Below, piece by piece: positions 39,201-51,400 of a DNA stretch of 64,000 bases. The stretch is taken from NCBI GenBank assembly GCA_024138015.1, contig JAMXBB010000011.1, positions 72,606,522 through 72,670,521 on the forward strand, read 5' to 3'. The translations under genes and the position numbers were made by a program. The notes below the pieces were generated by a model. It saw nothing but the letters and a program-made list of their open reading frames with translations. It did no database searches and was not told the origin of the DNA. Origin of the DNA: Lumnitzera littorea (taxonomy: Eukaryota; Streptophyta; Magnoliopsida; Myrtales; Combretaceae). Each line of letters begins with the position of its first letter. The stretch's first letter is position 1.

Positions 39201-39208
39201 GAAGGGAA
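39201..39208 (+). other. Polypurine tract of the Ty3/gypsy element
   Basis: GAAGGGAA directly before the 3' LTR start, the usual place of the plus-strand primer. It is short but purine-only. Confidence 0.6.
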
Positions 39209-40083
39209 TGATAGGAATCACACTATTGGGCCTTTGACCCCAGCCGAGCTTAAGGATTGAAAGGGCTAGCAAAGCAGATCTTCATGCTCCATTCAACTCC
39301 TATCGAAGCCAAGTATCTCTTTACCAAGTCACTTTGTATGCCTAGCCGAATGATTGTCCATCTTTCTGAAGTATGCTGAATTATTGAATGTCCAAAGAGC
39401 TGTTAAACCCCGCGCGTTTGCTCAACTATGTCCGAACCATCCAATTTCTTGGTGCTACCTTTGTCGAAAAGCTGAGAGATAGACACCAAGCTAATCAATT
39501 GCCCTTGCTTGGACAAGTACCCTAACTTTTTCGTTTGCATCCTCTAACAACGTTACTAGTGTACCCATGCCACGTATACAGTACTACGTGAAGAATCTGA
39601 TATACCAATCATTGTTTTTCTTAAATATTCCTTTTTACCCTTTGTATTCTTATAAATTACTTCTTTAGGGAAATACCCCTTTTTTTCTTTTTCCCTTTTG
39701 AGTAAGTTGCCTTAAGTTCTTGGGTATAAATACCCATTGTACATGTAGCTGCAATAGATCAGATTACCATTAACATACTGAATATTCTTCTCTTCTTGTA
39801 AACATTAATTGTTTACTTTTATTCCACTCTTATCCTAACCCTTAAGTAAGGCTAAGTGGCGAGTAACCTCACCAATCTAATTCGTACATTATATCGAGTT
39901 GTGCTGTGAGTCCTCGAAAGTTCCATTGGTGCGTCATATCCATTGGAGCTATTCATGGGTTTGCTTGCTTTTCATTCGCTTTGTTCTTTTGCACATTCCC
40001 CATCACCCCCTCTTTCAAGCTTTCGATGAGTTTAGACTCATTCAGCGACTAGCCTTGTCCGTTCTTGGTTATGATTCGCATAA
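39209..40083 (+). repeat. 3' LTR of the Ty3/gypsy element
   Basis: 875 bases matching the 5' LTR. It begins TGATAGGAATC, keeping the TG that the left copy has lost. The TATA box is at 39725-39732. It ends ...CGCATAA, diverged from TCA, and is followed by the AAAAC half of the target duplication. Confidence 0.88.
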
Positions 40084-42334
40084 AAAACATGCAAAGTTAG
40101 TGATCCTAATAATTACTATAGTTAAATCAAACAATGCCCCCAACAGCATGCACATCGAATTGTCTGATGAGGAGTTCAATAACATCTGCATGTACTTTGA
40201 CCTATTGCCTTTTGGTTAGGTGTTGAAGAGGCCTATGATGAACATGCGAGTTGCACTAACCAAGGGAAATACATTTTTCTTGTACCATGAGAACTTAAGA
40301 ATACAAACTTTGAATTCCTTTCAATGATCTTCAGAAATCCTTTTTTAGTTACCATAGAATAGGCCCTACCCAGCTCATTTAGGATGCATACTACATACCT
40401 ATCGCTTTTGAAAGATCTATGCTGGAGATTCATATGGAAAGCAACTCTTAAACTATTCAGAAACTTTTATTAGCTAAAATGCTCAAGCAACAATTGGTGG
40501 TATCTTATGAGCCATCATAAAAGAAAATTATTCAAAGAGTTGACTTCATCCATCCATGGTGGAAGGAGAAGTTCGTAGTGTTAGAGTAGGAGGTTAACGT
40601 TGATTTTTAGATAAATTGGGTTAAGCTAATTAGGTTGAGCACTATAACATTGATGGCTCATGACAATGAGGTAGCCAAGTATATCATGAGTGAGTTGGAG
40701 AAGAAGACTTGACCTTTCAATACGGGGAGAGAAGCCCATTGGTTCTCAACATGGAGTCTAATCTTGATGAAGAAGAGAACAAGAAGGATGGTAAAAGTAC
40801 TAATTGAGACTCTTACCATGCTAAGGTAGTCTTATCACTAGTGAGTTGTTCATTTAGTAAAGCTGGGGAAGTTGTTCTGTTGGCTTTACAAGTATGAGGG
40901 AGTTTAGCATTTCAGTTCTCGAGGGAGTTTAGCATTTCAGTTCTCAAGGGAGCTAGCATGGACATCGGCAAAGCCAAAGCAAATAAAGATGTCATGGCTC
41001 AAAAGAGAGTTCTACAGCCACCTAAAGGTAAACCAATGGTTATTAATGAGCCTAAAAGGACAACGCCTACACACTTCAGTGAAGATTTTAGTTTGAAGAT
41101 AAAGTTAAAGCTAAACCTAAAATCGAAACCATCAGTGAATCAAGATAATGAACAAAAAAAGAAGCATCCTCGGGAGGATGTGGTTGAGCATGGCTTAAAA
41201 ATAGCTTAAAGGAATGAGGACTTGACTATAAGCTAAGATGACCTTTGAGAACAAAGGCTTTTGGATAGCTTTTGTGCCTTGAGAAAGAGAAGCCTAAGCA
41301 AACTGAGCTAAAGGAAAAAGGGTTTGAAAATCCCCATGCTTTGAGACTATCATCCTACGCTTACACCCTAAGGCTTGTTAGTCAGTATGTCATCCCAAAT
41401 GGGACATTTATATGAATGACAAGGGCTCGGTCACTGTAAAGTATGTTGCGAGCTGTTTAGGGGGCTTATCCTACTAGGAGGGAAACCTACCCTTAAGGAC
41501 ACCTCTAAGGGCTTGACTCTTGAGAGATTTGAAAACCTAATATGTATAAAGCTTTATTATGTAAGTATCCTTATGAATCTTGACAAATAAGCCGTGATAC
41601 TACGATGAATCAATTTCATCACTACTTTTCCAAGCAAGCTCACAAATAGTTGAAATGTTCAACTCATGGGGGGTCAACAAGCAGAAGGTACACGAAGTTA
41701 CTACTAACCATGAAACTATGTGTATAAAGAACAACCAATTGCACTTTAAAGTTAACACTTTGCTACAAATGGCAAAGACATAAGGAATGATTTGATGAAG
41801 GTAAAGAAAGAGGCTTAAAGTACAACTACAAGGGTCGACCACCTATAGAAGAAGGCTTGAGCCAAGGCAAAGTACTTATGGGAGTAGATCAACTCAAGGG
41901 CTAAGAGGATTACTTAGCTTCAAAGTTATTCTCAATTGCCATGCAGTGACTAAAAAGTTAGAGGAGAAGGTGAGGGTCTTTAATCAAAGTTGTTGAGTAT
42001 GGATATTGTGCTAATGAATGTGAAGGGGAACTTTACCTTGATGGAGATTGCAATGGAGTGTTACGTGAAGAGCAAGAAAGAGCATAAGGCGATGATCCAT
42101 AAACTTAAGGAGGAGTTAAGGCACCATCAAGCCTAGACAAGTGAACTAAAAGGAAAAGTTGGTGAGATCTAGAAGTCGTTTATAAGAAGGTCTTCAAGAA
42201 GATTATGTATAGTTAGGAATGATTCAAACTTCATTAGAAAATTTTCATGAACATTACAAAGGAGCCAAAGAAGTGGTACCTTAAGCTTAATCTCTACTTC
42301 TAAGACTATATTGATGTTGTCCTTGCTAATATTG
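40084..42334 (+). pseudogene. Right part of the unidentified decayed repeat
   Basis: Continues the element interrupted at 30771. It contains short stretches that read like protein, for example ELSDEEFNNICMYFDLLPFG near 40158-40218 and a Lys-rich, Pro-rich stretch at 40958-41209, but stops and frame changes occur throughout. I do not recognise a family; gag-like or transposon-associated protein is a guess. A 26-base repeat occurs in tandem at about 40896-40946 (GGGAGTTTAGCATTTCAGTT). The right end is taken where family-L sequence begins. Confidence 0.4.
40896..40946 (+). repeat. Two tandem copies of a 26-base unit
   Basis: The unit GGGAGTTTAGCATTTCAGTT plus CTC(G/A)AG occurs twice in a row with one difference. 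Confidence 0.9.
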
Positions 42335-43415
42335 CACATCCTAAACCTAGATTCAGTTTTCGTAAGATCTATGAAAACATTAGGGTTTATTTAGTTTTTT
42401 GTATTATTATATAACTTAGTTAAAATACGACTTATGTTGTTATTTAATAAAGTTGCTTATATGTATATATATTTATATATACATACATTACATATATATG
42501 TACTTCCAAAGTATATTACTTATATATTAATATAAGTATATACACATATGTATACGTATATACTTTAAGCATTTACTTTATCATATAGGTTATATTAAAT
42601 TACTTAATATTATCTAATAAACATAGTTTTACTACTACTTATATTATAATGTTTAGATTGTATCGAAACGTATTTTTCATTAGTCGAATTACATTTCAAT
42701 TATGAAAAGATCATTGTAAAACGATATTTTTCGTAATATCATCAAAAATTTATCTAATGTTGTCCAATTTTAATAAAGTCGATATCGTTAAGTTCGTTTA
42801 AACTCGATGGTATGTATTTCATGTTCTTTTCAAAAGGTAATCTCTAAAGGATATTTCTAATCCTAGTGTACGAATAAAGCTTATATAGTAATTAATATCA
42901 CATTGATATCGTATTATATAAATAAAATATTTTTTTACATAATTTTACAATAAACATAATGAATCGTATATTATCTAATCCTAGCATGTATATATCATAA
43001 CCCGATACAGATAATATCACAAAATACCACGAAATAATAAGTAATCCTATCTTATCAAAGTATGTTTAATTGTAATTTAATCAAATAATTAACATATTTG
43101 AATATATTATTACTAAATATATGTCCTAATTATTAATTTAAGCTATTTAACTAGGAAAATTCATAATAAATAGTTAGAATCACCAAATAATTCCACGAAA
43201 ATTTATATAGACTCATAAAAATATATGGAATTCAACTAGCAACTTGTTTCATGCAATTGAGTTTATCACCTATATACATAAAATTACATTTTTGCCCTAA
43301 ATCATGGTTAATTAAGTAAATAATATGATTTTTACACCAAATTAATTCCAACCTATTCTAACATCATTACAAACATCTTGAATTAATTGGATCCTAATTT
43401 CATCAATTATTCTAT
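42335..43415 (-). mobile_element. Left piece of a minus-strand family-L LTR (L3), split by L4
   Basis: The reverse complement matches about 44830-45740 of L4. ATGAAAACATTAGGGTTTAT at 42370 pairs with TAAACCCTAATGTTTTCGTA at 45692, and TACACCAAATTAATTCCAAC near 43335 pairs with the ATTAATTTGGTT region near 44860. The match breaks at 43415 where L4 starts and resumes at 46968. The outer (left) end is truncated relative to other copies. Confidence 0.7.
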
Positions 43416-46400
43416 GAGCCCCTAAAATTAAGTTTAGGACAACCGAGCATAAATCTAGGGCTTTTAAAGAAAGTTAACCGATTGAGTCTAAACTTTACGA
43501 CTAAGATAGAAAAATTAGTTGAAGTAACTCAATAAAGTTAGATTTTGAAAATAGTGACTCAAAATCACAATTTTGCCCTTAGAAGTAGAATTATTTAATA
43601 TTATACTAAAATGCGCGGAATCTCTAAAATCGAGCTCAAAATGTAACGAGAACTTAGAGATAAATAAATTATGCAATAAAATAAGATAATATAGTATAAT
43701 TTACTATATGAATATATACATATTTTTGTAAGTATATTTGGTATAAATAATAATTATACTTATAAATTAATCTTAAATTACTTAATTATATATATATATA
43801 TACATTATGTTGAATTCATAAAAATAATTAAGAAAACATATCTTAGAAATAAAAAATATGCTAGAAACTTAATTATATGAGTATAGTTGTATATTACGCG
43901 CGACATATATACATGATATATATACTCATATATTAATAAACAACTGAATATTAATAAAGTATACATAAAATACTAAAATAAGTGCAAAACCTATCCTACA
44001 AACTTCAATTGCAACTAGAAATTGCTGGACATTACTGTGGCAAACTGTGGAGGTTTAAATTGCTGAATCAAAAGCTTCAAACAGCTCTAAATTGACACCT
44101 CCTACTTGCATTTATGGGGGGAAAGCAAGGAAAAAATAAAACAAAATTCAAAAGGGCAACAAGCAACTCCAACAAGTATAAATAGGCTTCAATACATCAA
44201 TTCACAACTTTACAAGCTAGAAACAACTGAAAGAAAAAATTAGAAAAAATTGTAGAAAATAGAAAAAAAATTATAAGAAAAACAGAGCAATTATCATGTT
44301 TGGCTAGTTCCTAAGACACTCGCTGATCTGCTATGGAACCTAACCATCACCAAGTAGCCCACCCATCGTGTAGGCTGTCCGACAACCACCCAACCTCCGC
44401 GGCCACCCTAGCATCCAAGAACACAGAGGTCAATTTCCTATCTTATTTTTCAATAATTCATAAAAAATATCAAATCTACCCAGAAAATTATGAAAAAAAA
44501 AATTGTAGTTAGGTTATTTCAAATATGTTTTCATGTGATATTTTTATTTTTGAAAAATTCGTAAGATTTAGTATATTTGCTTAAGAAAACTACTGTTCAT
44601 CCGAAGTTTGATTTGCAAAATAAATGCATTAAATGATATTTCTAGCTCAAAATTTTTTTGTAGGATGTATATGATATATAAATAATTGCAATGTAGCCCA
44701 AATTTTGATTTGAATATTTTTTATATTTATTGTATTTCTTGGCCTAAAAACAACTTGAAAATAGGTTAAAATTGTCAAATAAATAGGAAATTATGAAATT
44801 AAATAATGAAATGGGCATGTACTTATCTCTAGTGAATAATAATAATGTTAGGATAGATTGAAATTAATTTGGTTAAAAATGTTTATAATTGGGTAATTTA
44901 GGATAATTCAAGGGTAAAATCGTAAGTACGAATATATAGATAATAGATCAAAAACTTGAAACCAAGTAATAGCTAAGTTCCTCATATTTTTAGGAGTCTA
45001 TAGAAATTTTTGGAGAATTATTTGGTGACCAAAACTATTTATTACGAATTTACGTAGTAAAATTACTTAAATTACAAATCGTAACATATTTTTTATAATA
45101 ATAATTTTAAATGAAATAAATAGTTGAATAAAATGTATAGATGTACTGATTAGATTAGATAAAAAGGATATTTTTAATATATTTAATGATATTTTATTGA
45201 CCAAGAAATGTTATATGTGTTTAAGTTAGATAATACTTATATTATAACATTATATTGACAAATCAAGTAAAATCCAGTTTAATAACATAAATTACTTATA
45301 ATATAATAATATTTATATAGATACGTATAACTATATTAAAAACTTGAACTACCCATTAAAAGTCATTTCTAGAAACAAGACCCGTAACACATGCCGTTAA
45401 ATCTATATGAACCCAACGGTACTAATTTTATTAAAATTGAACAATCTTAGGTAATATAACCTATAACTCTATAATATTCTAGAATATGCATATTATGGTA
45501 ACCCTACCAAAATTAAAATGTGGTTTAATCAATTAATAATACGTTTCGATACGATCAAAATAATATATAATACGTAATAGTATAAATTACGTATATTATC
45601 AATAATTAATAACTTAACTCAATATATATAATAATAAAACTATATATTATTGTGATATTATATATATATATATATAACTATTTTAGATTAAACCCTAATG
45701 TTTTCGTAACTATTACGAAAACTGAAATTGGGTTTTATGTATATATAGGATCTCCCAATGGTTAGACTTTTGACAACTCGAGTATTCTATAGTGAGCATC
45801 TAAATAAGTAAGTTGGGATTGTAGCTTTACCATTTGTTAGGATATTATATTAAAGTATCTAGAGACTTAAGAATACTTTTGGTTATGTTTGTAATTAGTT
45901 GGTTATATGCATGCTCTGTGTGTATATGATACTTAATTGTGATAAGAGTTAAAGTCCTTGGTGTATTATTTTACATGTTCATATTGATTCTGTATTATAT
46001 GAACTTGGTTAGTTACCCCTAATTACAACTAATAATTATTCGACTAAAACGAAACTAGACATGCATAACACTTATTAAGGGAAACGATTAAGAGTATTAG
46101 GCCAAATACCGACTTTCTTCAAAGATGATAGCTAAAATAGTCCTTTCCTTATCCTTAATCGAACTAAGAGATAGGCAAAGAGGTCACAGCAAGGGTAGAG
46201 GCCGTGGTTCGAATGTGGTCACGAGAGGAAGGTGCTATCCATTGCACAAGCCTGGATTTGGTTTAATTTGAGTCACGATAAAACTCCTCAATCCAGGTTG
46301 GAGCGGATGTAATTTCTCTAACCTCACAATGGACACGATAACATTGTGCGATATTTTATATGATTTGTTGTATTGTATTTCATCATAATTAATAACCTTA

Positions 46401-46967
46401 CTTGTGATTGTTCGGTACTCTTCTGATTCTATCCTACTTACTAAGTTACTTGTGCTCACATCTCCATAGACTCTTTTGCAGGTACTGAGTGAAGACAAGA
46501 TGTTCTAATATCACCAACCCTAGGTTAGTGTGCTGTTGACTAGGAAAGTGAAGAACGAAAAATCAAGTAAACCTGGGCTTTTGACCTTTCTTTTGAATTT
46601 TCTTTTGAGTTTTAAGGAAACTAATTAGGATTTTCTAGGATGCCTACTAGTTTCTTAACTTATTGTAAATAGTCTACAAAACCTATGGCTTTTTGGTAAA
46701 TTATGATTGTAAATTATAACTTTGAATGTAATACATTTATGTAAGTACTATTGTGTTATGAGACAATAGATTATATAGAACAGATATTTTGTAAAGCTAT
46801 ACCATAGGTTTGACTACTCACAAATATCAGAACGGATGCTTTAAGCTTGTTAAGTTGTGCACCCCTTGTGTAGGCTATATCTACGATAATAGCTATGAGA
46901 TCAGCTTCTATCTTAGGATGATTTACAAGATGAGACTGTTATGACTCCTTCTGTTTAGGGCATAACA
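43416..46967 (+). mobile_element. Family-L LTR (L4) inserted in an opposite-strand L3
   Basis: About 3.55 kb, starting TGAGCCCCTAAAATTAAG and ending TTTAGGGCATAACA. It aligns in order with L2: TTTACGACTAAGATAG near the start, the conserved core at about 46080-46360, and GATGATTTACAAGATGAGAC near the end. Flanks ATTCT (43410-43414) and ATTTT (46968-46972) may be a decayed target duplication. It is non-coding. From 43805 on, its sequence recurs at offset +4623. Confidence 0.72.
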
Positions 46968-48241
46968 ATTTTCCCTAAAATCAATTTATTTCACAAATTA
47001 TCCTATTTTTTAGTCATTTTTAAGGCCAAAAAATGTAATAAATATAAATATATATAAAAAAAATTTTTGAGTTCGAAACAACATCATTTAATATATTTAA
47101 TATAAAATATTCATAATTTTGCAAAAATAAAATTATAGATTGAAAGTACATCTAAAATAACCTAGGACTTAAGTTTTTCATATTCTTTTGGAAAAGTTTG
47201 GGATTTTTAGAAATTTCATGAAAAACAAGGTAAGACTAAAGACCAACTATTTGTTGGGGCTCCGATGGTCGTTGGTCGGCAAGGAGTGGTTGAAAGGCCT
47301 AAGCAATAGGTTCTCCTCTAATGACTACGAGGGTGCATTGTCAAGTCTTCGTTTAGGTCAGCAACTAGAAGGGTGCAATAGGGTGCTCTATTTTTCTATA
47401 ATTTTTCGAAATTTTCTCTAGGTGTCTTAGGTTTCTAAAATGTCAAAAATGAAGTCCTAATAGCCTATATATACTAGTTGAGGTCGACTAAATTTGCTTA
47501 GGAATTAAGTAATCTTTGTTTGTTTATTATTTTGAAAAAGTGTCATAGGAGGTGGCCAAATCTTTTGATTTCTACTTTTGATTTAGCTACTTGAATCTTT
47601 GGAGCCTGCTATAGCGATTATAGCCTCATTCCAGATTTTTCTCAAATTTTTAGATGAGTTTTAGATGACATTTTAAGTTATTTTCAATGTTATATATATA
47701 TATTTTATTAATATTTAGTAGTTTTATTAATATACTAGTATATATCCTATATATATAATACACGTAATGAGTAATTATACGCATATAATCATGTTTCTAT
47801 CATCTCTTTTATTTTTAAGATACCCTTCCCATTTAATTTTGTGAATTTATCACTTGTTATATATAATTATATAATTTCGAGTTAATTTATAGGTATATTT
47901 ATTATATATATTGAGTATATTCATAAAAATACACATATATCCATATAGTATATTATGCTACATTATTCTTTTTCATAACTTAAATAACTTATCTTTAAGT
48001 CCTCATTGCGTTTTAACTCAGTTTTAGGTGTTTTGATAAAGTTAATGCTATATTGAATAATTGCACTTCTAAGACTAAAATTAGGGTTTTAGGATATTAT
48101 TTTTAAAATCTAACCATACTAAGTCACTTTAACTAACTTTTTTAACTTAGTCGTAAAGTTTGAGTTTATTCAAATAAGTTTTTCCCGATGGCCCTAAATT
48201 TAAGTATGGTTGCTCTAAAGATGATTTTAGGGGCTCGCAGC
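46968..48241 (-). mobile_element. Right piece of the split minus-strand family-L LTR (L3)
   Basis: On the minus strand it begins near 48241 with TGCGAGCCCCTAAAATCATC, like the L4 start, and runs to 46968, where it breaks off. Its continuation is on the other side of L4 (42335-43415). AACTTAGTCGTAAAGTTTG near 48148 is the inverse of the L4 motif near 43495. The stretch 47188-47421 reads open on the + strand but lies in LTR sequence and is not a gene. Confidence 0.7.
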
Positions 48242-48426
48242 ATTTTTAATTGTCGTTCTCACTGAACATAATATATCCAAATTTGCTAAAAGGAGGGGAA
48301 AAAAACTAGATTATCATAAGGGCAAATTACACCAACATCTCCACTTTTTTAAATTGAGCAAGTTCCTCTTGAAAACACATGGGCTCATATCCTTTTGCAT
48401 ACATGAAATAGCTACATAGCAAATAA
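48242..48426. other. Flank right of L3, no feature seen
   Basis: AT-rich sequence that continues, without the N, in the second copy at 52865-53049 and then into 53050 onward. Confidence 0.5.
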
Positions 48427-48427
48427 N
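48427..48427. other. Assembly gap, one N
   Basis: A single N sits exactly at the junction of the two identical 4622-base copies. Confidence 0.98.
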
Positions 48428-51400
48428 TTATGTTGAATTCATAAAAATAATTAAGAAAACATATCTTAGAAATAAAAAATATGCTAGAAACTTAATTATA
48501 TGAGTATAGTTGTATATTACGCGCGACATATATACATGATATATATACTCATATATTAATAAACAACTGAATATTAATAAAGTATACATAAAATACTAAA
48601 ATAAGTGCAAAACCTATCCTACAAACTTCAATTGCAACTAGAAATTGCTGGACATTACTGTGGCAAACTGTGGAGGTTTAAATTGCTGAATCAAAAGCTT
48701 CAAACAGCTCTAAATTGACACCTCCTACTTGCATTTATGGGGGGAAAGCAAGGAAAAAATAAAACAAAATTCAAAAGGGCAACAAGCAACTCCAACAAGT
48801 ATAAATAGGCTTCAATACATCAATTCACAACTTTACAAGCTAGAAACAACTGAAAGAAAAAATTAGAAAAAATTGTAGAAAATAGAAAAAAAATTATAAG
48901 AAAAACAGAGCAATTATCATGTTTGGCTAGTTCCTAAGACACTCGCTGATCTGCTATGGAACCTAACCATCACCAAGTAGCCCACCCATCGTGTAGGCTG
49001 TCCGACAACCACCCAACCTCCGCGGCCACCCTAGCATCCAAGAACACAGAGGTCAATTTCCTATCTTATTTTTCAATAATTCATAAAAAATATCAAATCT
49101 ACCCAGAAAATTATGAAAAAAAAAATTGTAGTTAGGTTATTTCAAATATGTTTTCATGTGATATTTTTATTTTTGAAAAATTCGTAAGATTTAGTATATT
49201 TGCTTAAGAAAACTACTGTTCATCCGAAGTTTGATTTGCAAAATAAATGCATTAAATGATATTTCTAGCTCAAAATTTTTTTGTAGGATGTATATGATAT
49301 ATAAATAATTGCAATGTAGCCCAAATTTTGATTTGAATATTTTTTATATTTATTGTATTTCTTGGCCTAAAAACAACTTGAAAATAGGTTAAAATTGTCA
49401 AATAAATAGGAAATTATGAAATTAAATAATGAAATGGGCATGTACTTATCTCTAGTGAATAATAATAATGTTAGGATAGATTGAAATTAATTTGGTTAAA
49501 AATGTTTATAATTGGGTAATTTAGGATAATTCAAGGGTAAAATCGTAAGTACGAATATATAGATAATAGATCAAAAACTTGAAACCAAGTAATAGCTAAG
49601 TTCCTCATATTTTTAGGAGTCTATAGAAATTTTTGGAGAATTATTTGGTGACCAAAACTATTTATTACGAATTTACGTAGTAAAATTACTTAAATTACAA
49701 ATCGTAACATATTTTTTATAATAATAATTTTAAATGAAATAAATAGTTGAATAAAATGTATAGATGTACTGATTAGATTAGATAAAAAGGATATTTTTAA
49801 TATATTTAATGATATTTTATTGACCAAGAAATGTTATATGTGTTTAAGTTAGATAATACTTATATTATAACATTATATTGACAAATCAAGTAAAATCCAG
49901 TTTAATAACATAAATTACTTATAATATAATAATATTTATATAGATACGTATAACTATATTAAAAACTTGAACTACCCATTAAAAGTCATTTCTAGAAACA
50001 AGACCCGTAACACATGCCGTTAAATCTATATGAACCCAACGGTACTAATTTTATTAAAATTGAACAATCTTAGGTAATATAACCTATAACTCTATAATAT
50101 TCTAGAATATGCATATTATGGTAACCCTACCAAAATTAAAATGTGGTTTAATCAATTAATAATACGTTTCGATACGATCAAAATAATATATAATACGTAA
50201 TAGTATAAATTACGTATATTATCAATAATTAATAACTTAACTCAATATATATAATAATAAAACTATATATTATTGTGATATTATATATATATATATATAA
50301 CTATTTTAGATTAAACCCTAATGTTTTCGTAACTATTACGAAAACTGAAATTGGGTTTTATGTATATATAGGATCTCCCAATGGTTAGACTTTTGACAAC
50401 TCGAGTATTCTATAGTGAGCATCTAAATAAGTAAGTTGGGATTGTAGCTTTACCATTTGTTAGGATATTATATTAAAGTATCTAGAGACTTAAGAATACT
50501 TTTGGTTATGTTTGTAATTAGTTGGTTATATGCATGCTCTGTGTGTATATGATACTTAATTGTGATAAGAGTTAAAGTCCTTGGTGTATTATTTTACATG
50601 TTCATATTGATTCTGTATTATATGAACTTGGTTAGTTACCCCTAATTACAACTAATAATTATTCGACTAAAACGAAACTAGACATGCATAACACTTATTA
50701 AGGGAAACGATTAAGAGTATTAGGCCAAATACCGACTTTCTTCAAAGATGATAGCTAAAATAGTCCTTTCCTTATCCTTAATCGAACTAAGAGATAGGCA
50801 AAGAGGTCACAGCAAGGGTAGAGGCCGTGGTTCGAATGTGGTCACGAGAGGAAGGTGCTATCCATTGCACAAGCCTGGATTTGGTTTAATTTGAGTCACG
50901 ATAAAACTCCTCAATCCAGGTTGGAGCGGATGTAATTTCTCTAACCTCACAATGGACACGATAACATTGTGCGATATTTTATATGATTTGTTGTATTGTA
51001 TTTCATCATAATTAATAACCTTACTTGTGATTGTTCGGTACTCTTCTGATTCTATCCTACTTACTAAGTTACTTGTGCTCACATCTCCATAGACTCTTTT
51101 GCAGGTACTGAGTGAAGACAAGATGTTCTAATATCACCAACCCTAGGTTAGTGTGCTGTTGACTAGGAAAGTGAAGAACGAAAAATCAAGTAAACCTGGG
51201 CTTTTGACCTTTCTTTTGAATTTTCTTTTGAGTTTTAAGGAAACTAATTAGGATTTTCTAGGATGCCTACTAGTTTCTTAACTTATTGTAAATAGTCTAC
51301 AAAACCTATGGCTTTTTGGTAAATTATGATTGTAAATTATAACTTTGAATGTAATACATTTATGTAAGTACTATTGTGTTATGAGACAATAGATTATATA

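Larger units (their letters stand above)
33091..39208 (+). pseudogene. pol remnant (protease, RT, RNase H, integrase) of the Ty3/gypsy element
   Basis: The aspartic protease active-site D-S-G lies at 33160-33168. The domain stops at 33270 and resumes at 36188 with QVVLPITIGHYSD... because a solo LTR sits between. Reverse transcriptase runs from about 36570 to 37440, with GLPPLRGIEH near its start and the catalytic YFDD at 37135-37146 still present. RNase H follows near 37560-37900, where the first catalytic Asp is Asn. Integrase runs from about 38080 to 39120. Its HHCC finger has lost one cysteine (YTMCKRV), and the core reads MEFVLGL and VVVNKF where acidic catalytic and conserved residues are expected. 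A Ty3-type C-terminal tail follows. There are many in-frame TAG/TGA codons throughout. It is non-functional. Confidence 0.88.
30772..40083 (+). mobile_element. Dead Ty3/gypsy LTR retrotransposon with nested solo LTR
   Basis: The order 5' LTR (30772-31637), primer site, gag, protease, RT, RNase H, integrase, short purine tract and 3' LTR (39209-40083) is that of Ty3/gypsy (Metaviridae) elements. Flanking pentamers GAAAC (30767-30771) and AAAAC (40084-40088) fit a 5 bp target duplication with one change. About 17% of bases differ between the LTRs over one 165-base stretch counted by eye, mostly transitions, so the insertion is old. A 2.9 kb solo LTR (33271-36187) splits the protease. Without it the element would be about 6.4 kb. 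The integrase tail, ending in a FNIADLSLYHP-like motif, suggests a chromovirus-like lineage; that is tentative. Every domain has in-frame stops, so it encodes no product. Confidence 0.9.
43805..48426 (+). repeat. First copy of an exact 4622-base duplication
   Basis: Every segment compared with 48428-53049 is identical, with a constant offset of 4623 bases, including through AT microsatellites near 45660 and 47690. The two copies abut at a single N (48427). This is best read as overlapping contig ends that were not merged. Confidence 0.93.

Noticed and set aside
46235..46498. 87-residue minus-strand frame, repeated at 50858-51121
   Set aside because: Lies in the conserved core of the family-L LTR. 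Its recurrence is due to the exact duplication, and the frame is not kept in L2 or L1.
47188..47421. 77-residue + strand frame, repeated at 51811-52044
   Set aside because: LTR sequence read on the opposite strand to L3; present twice only because of the likely false duplication.
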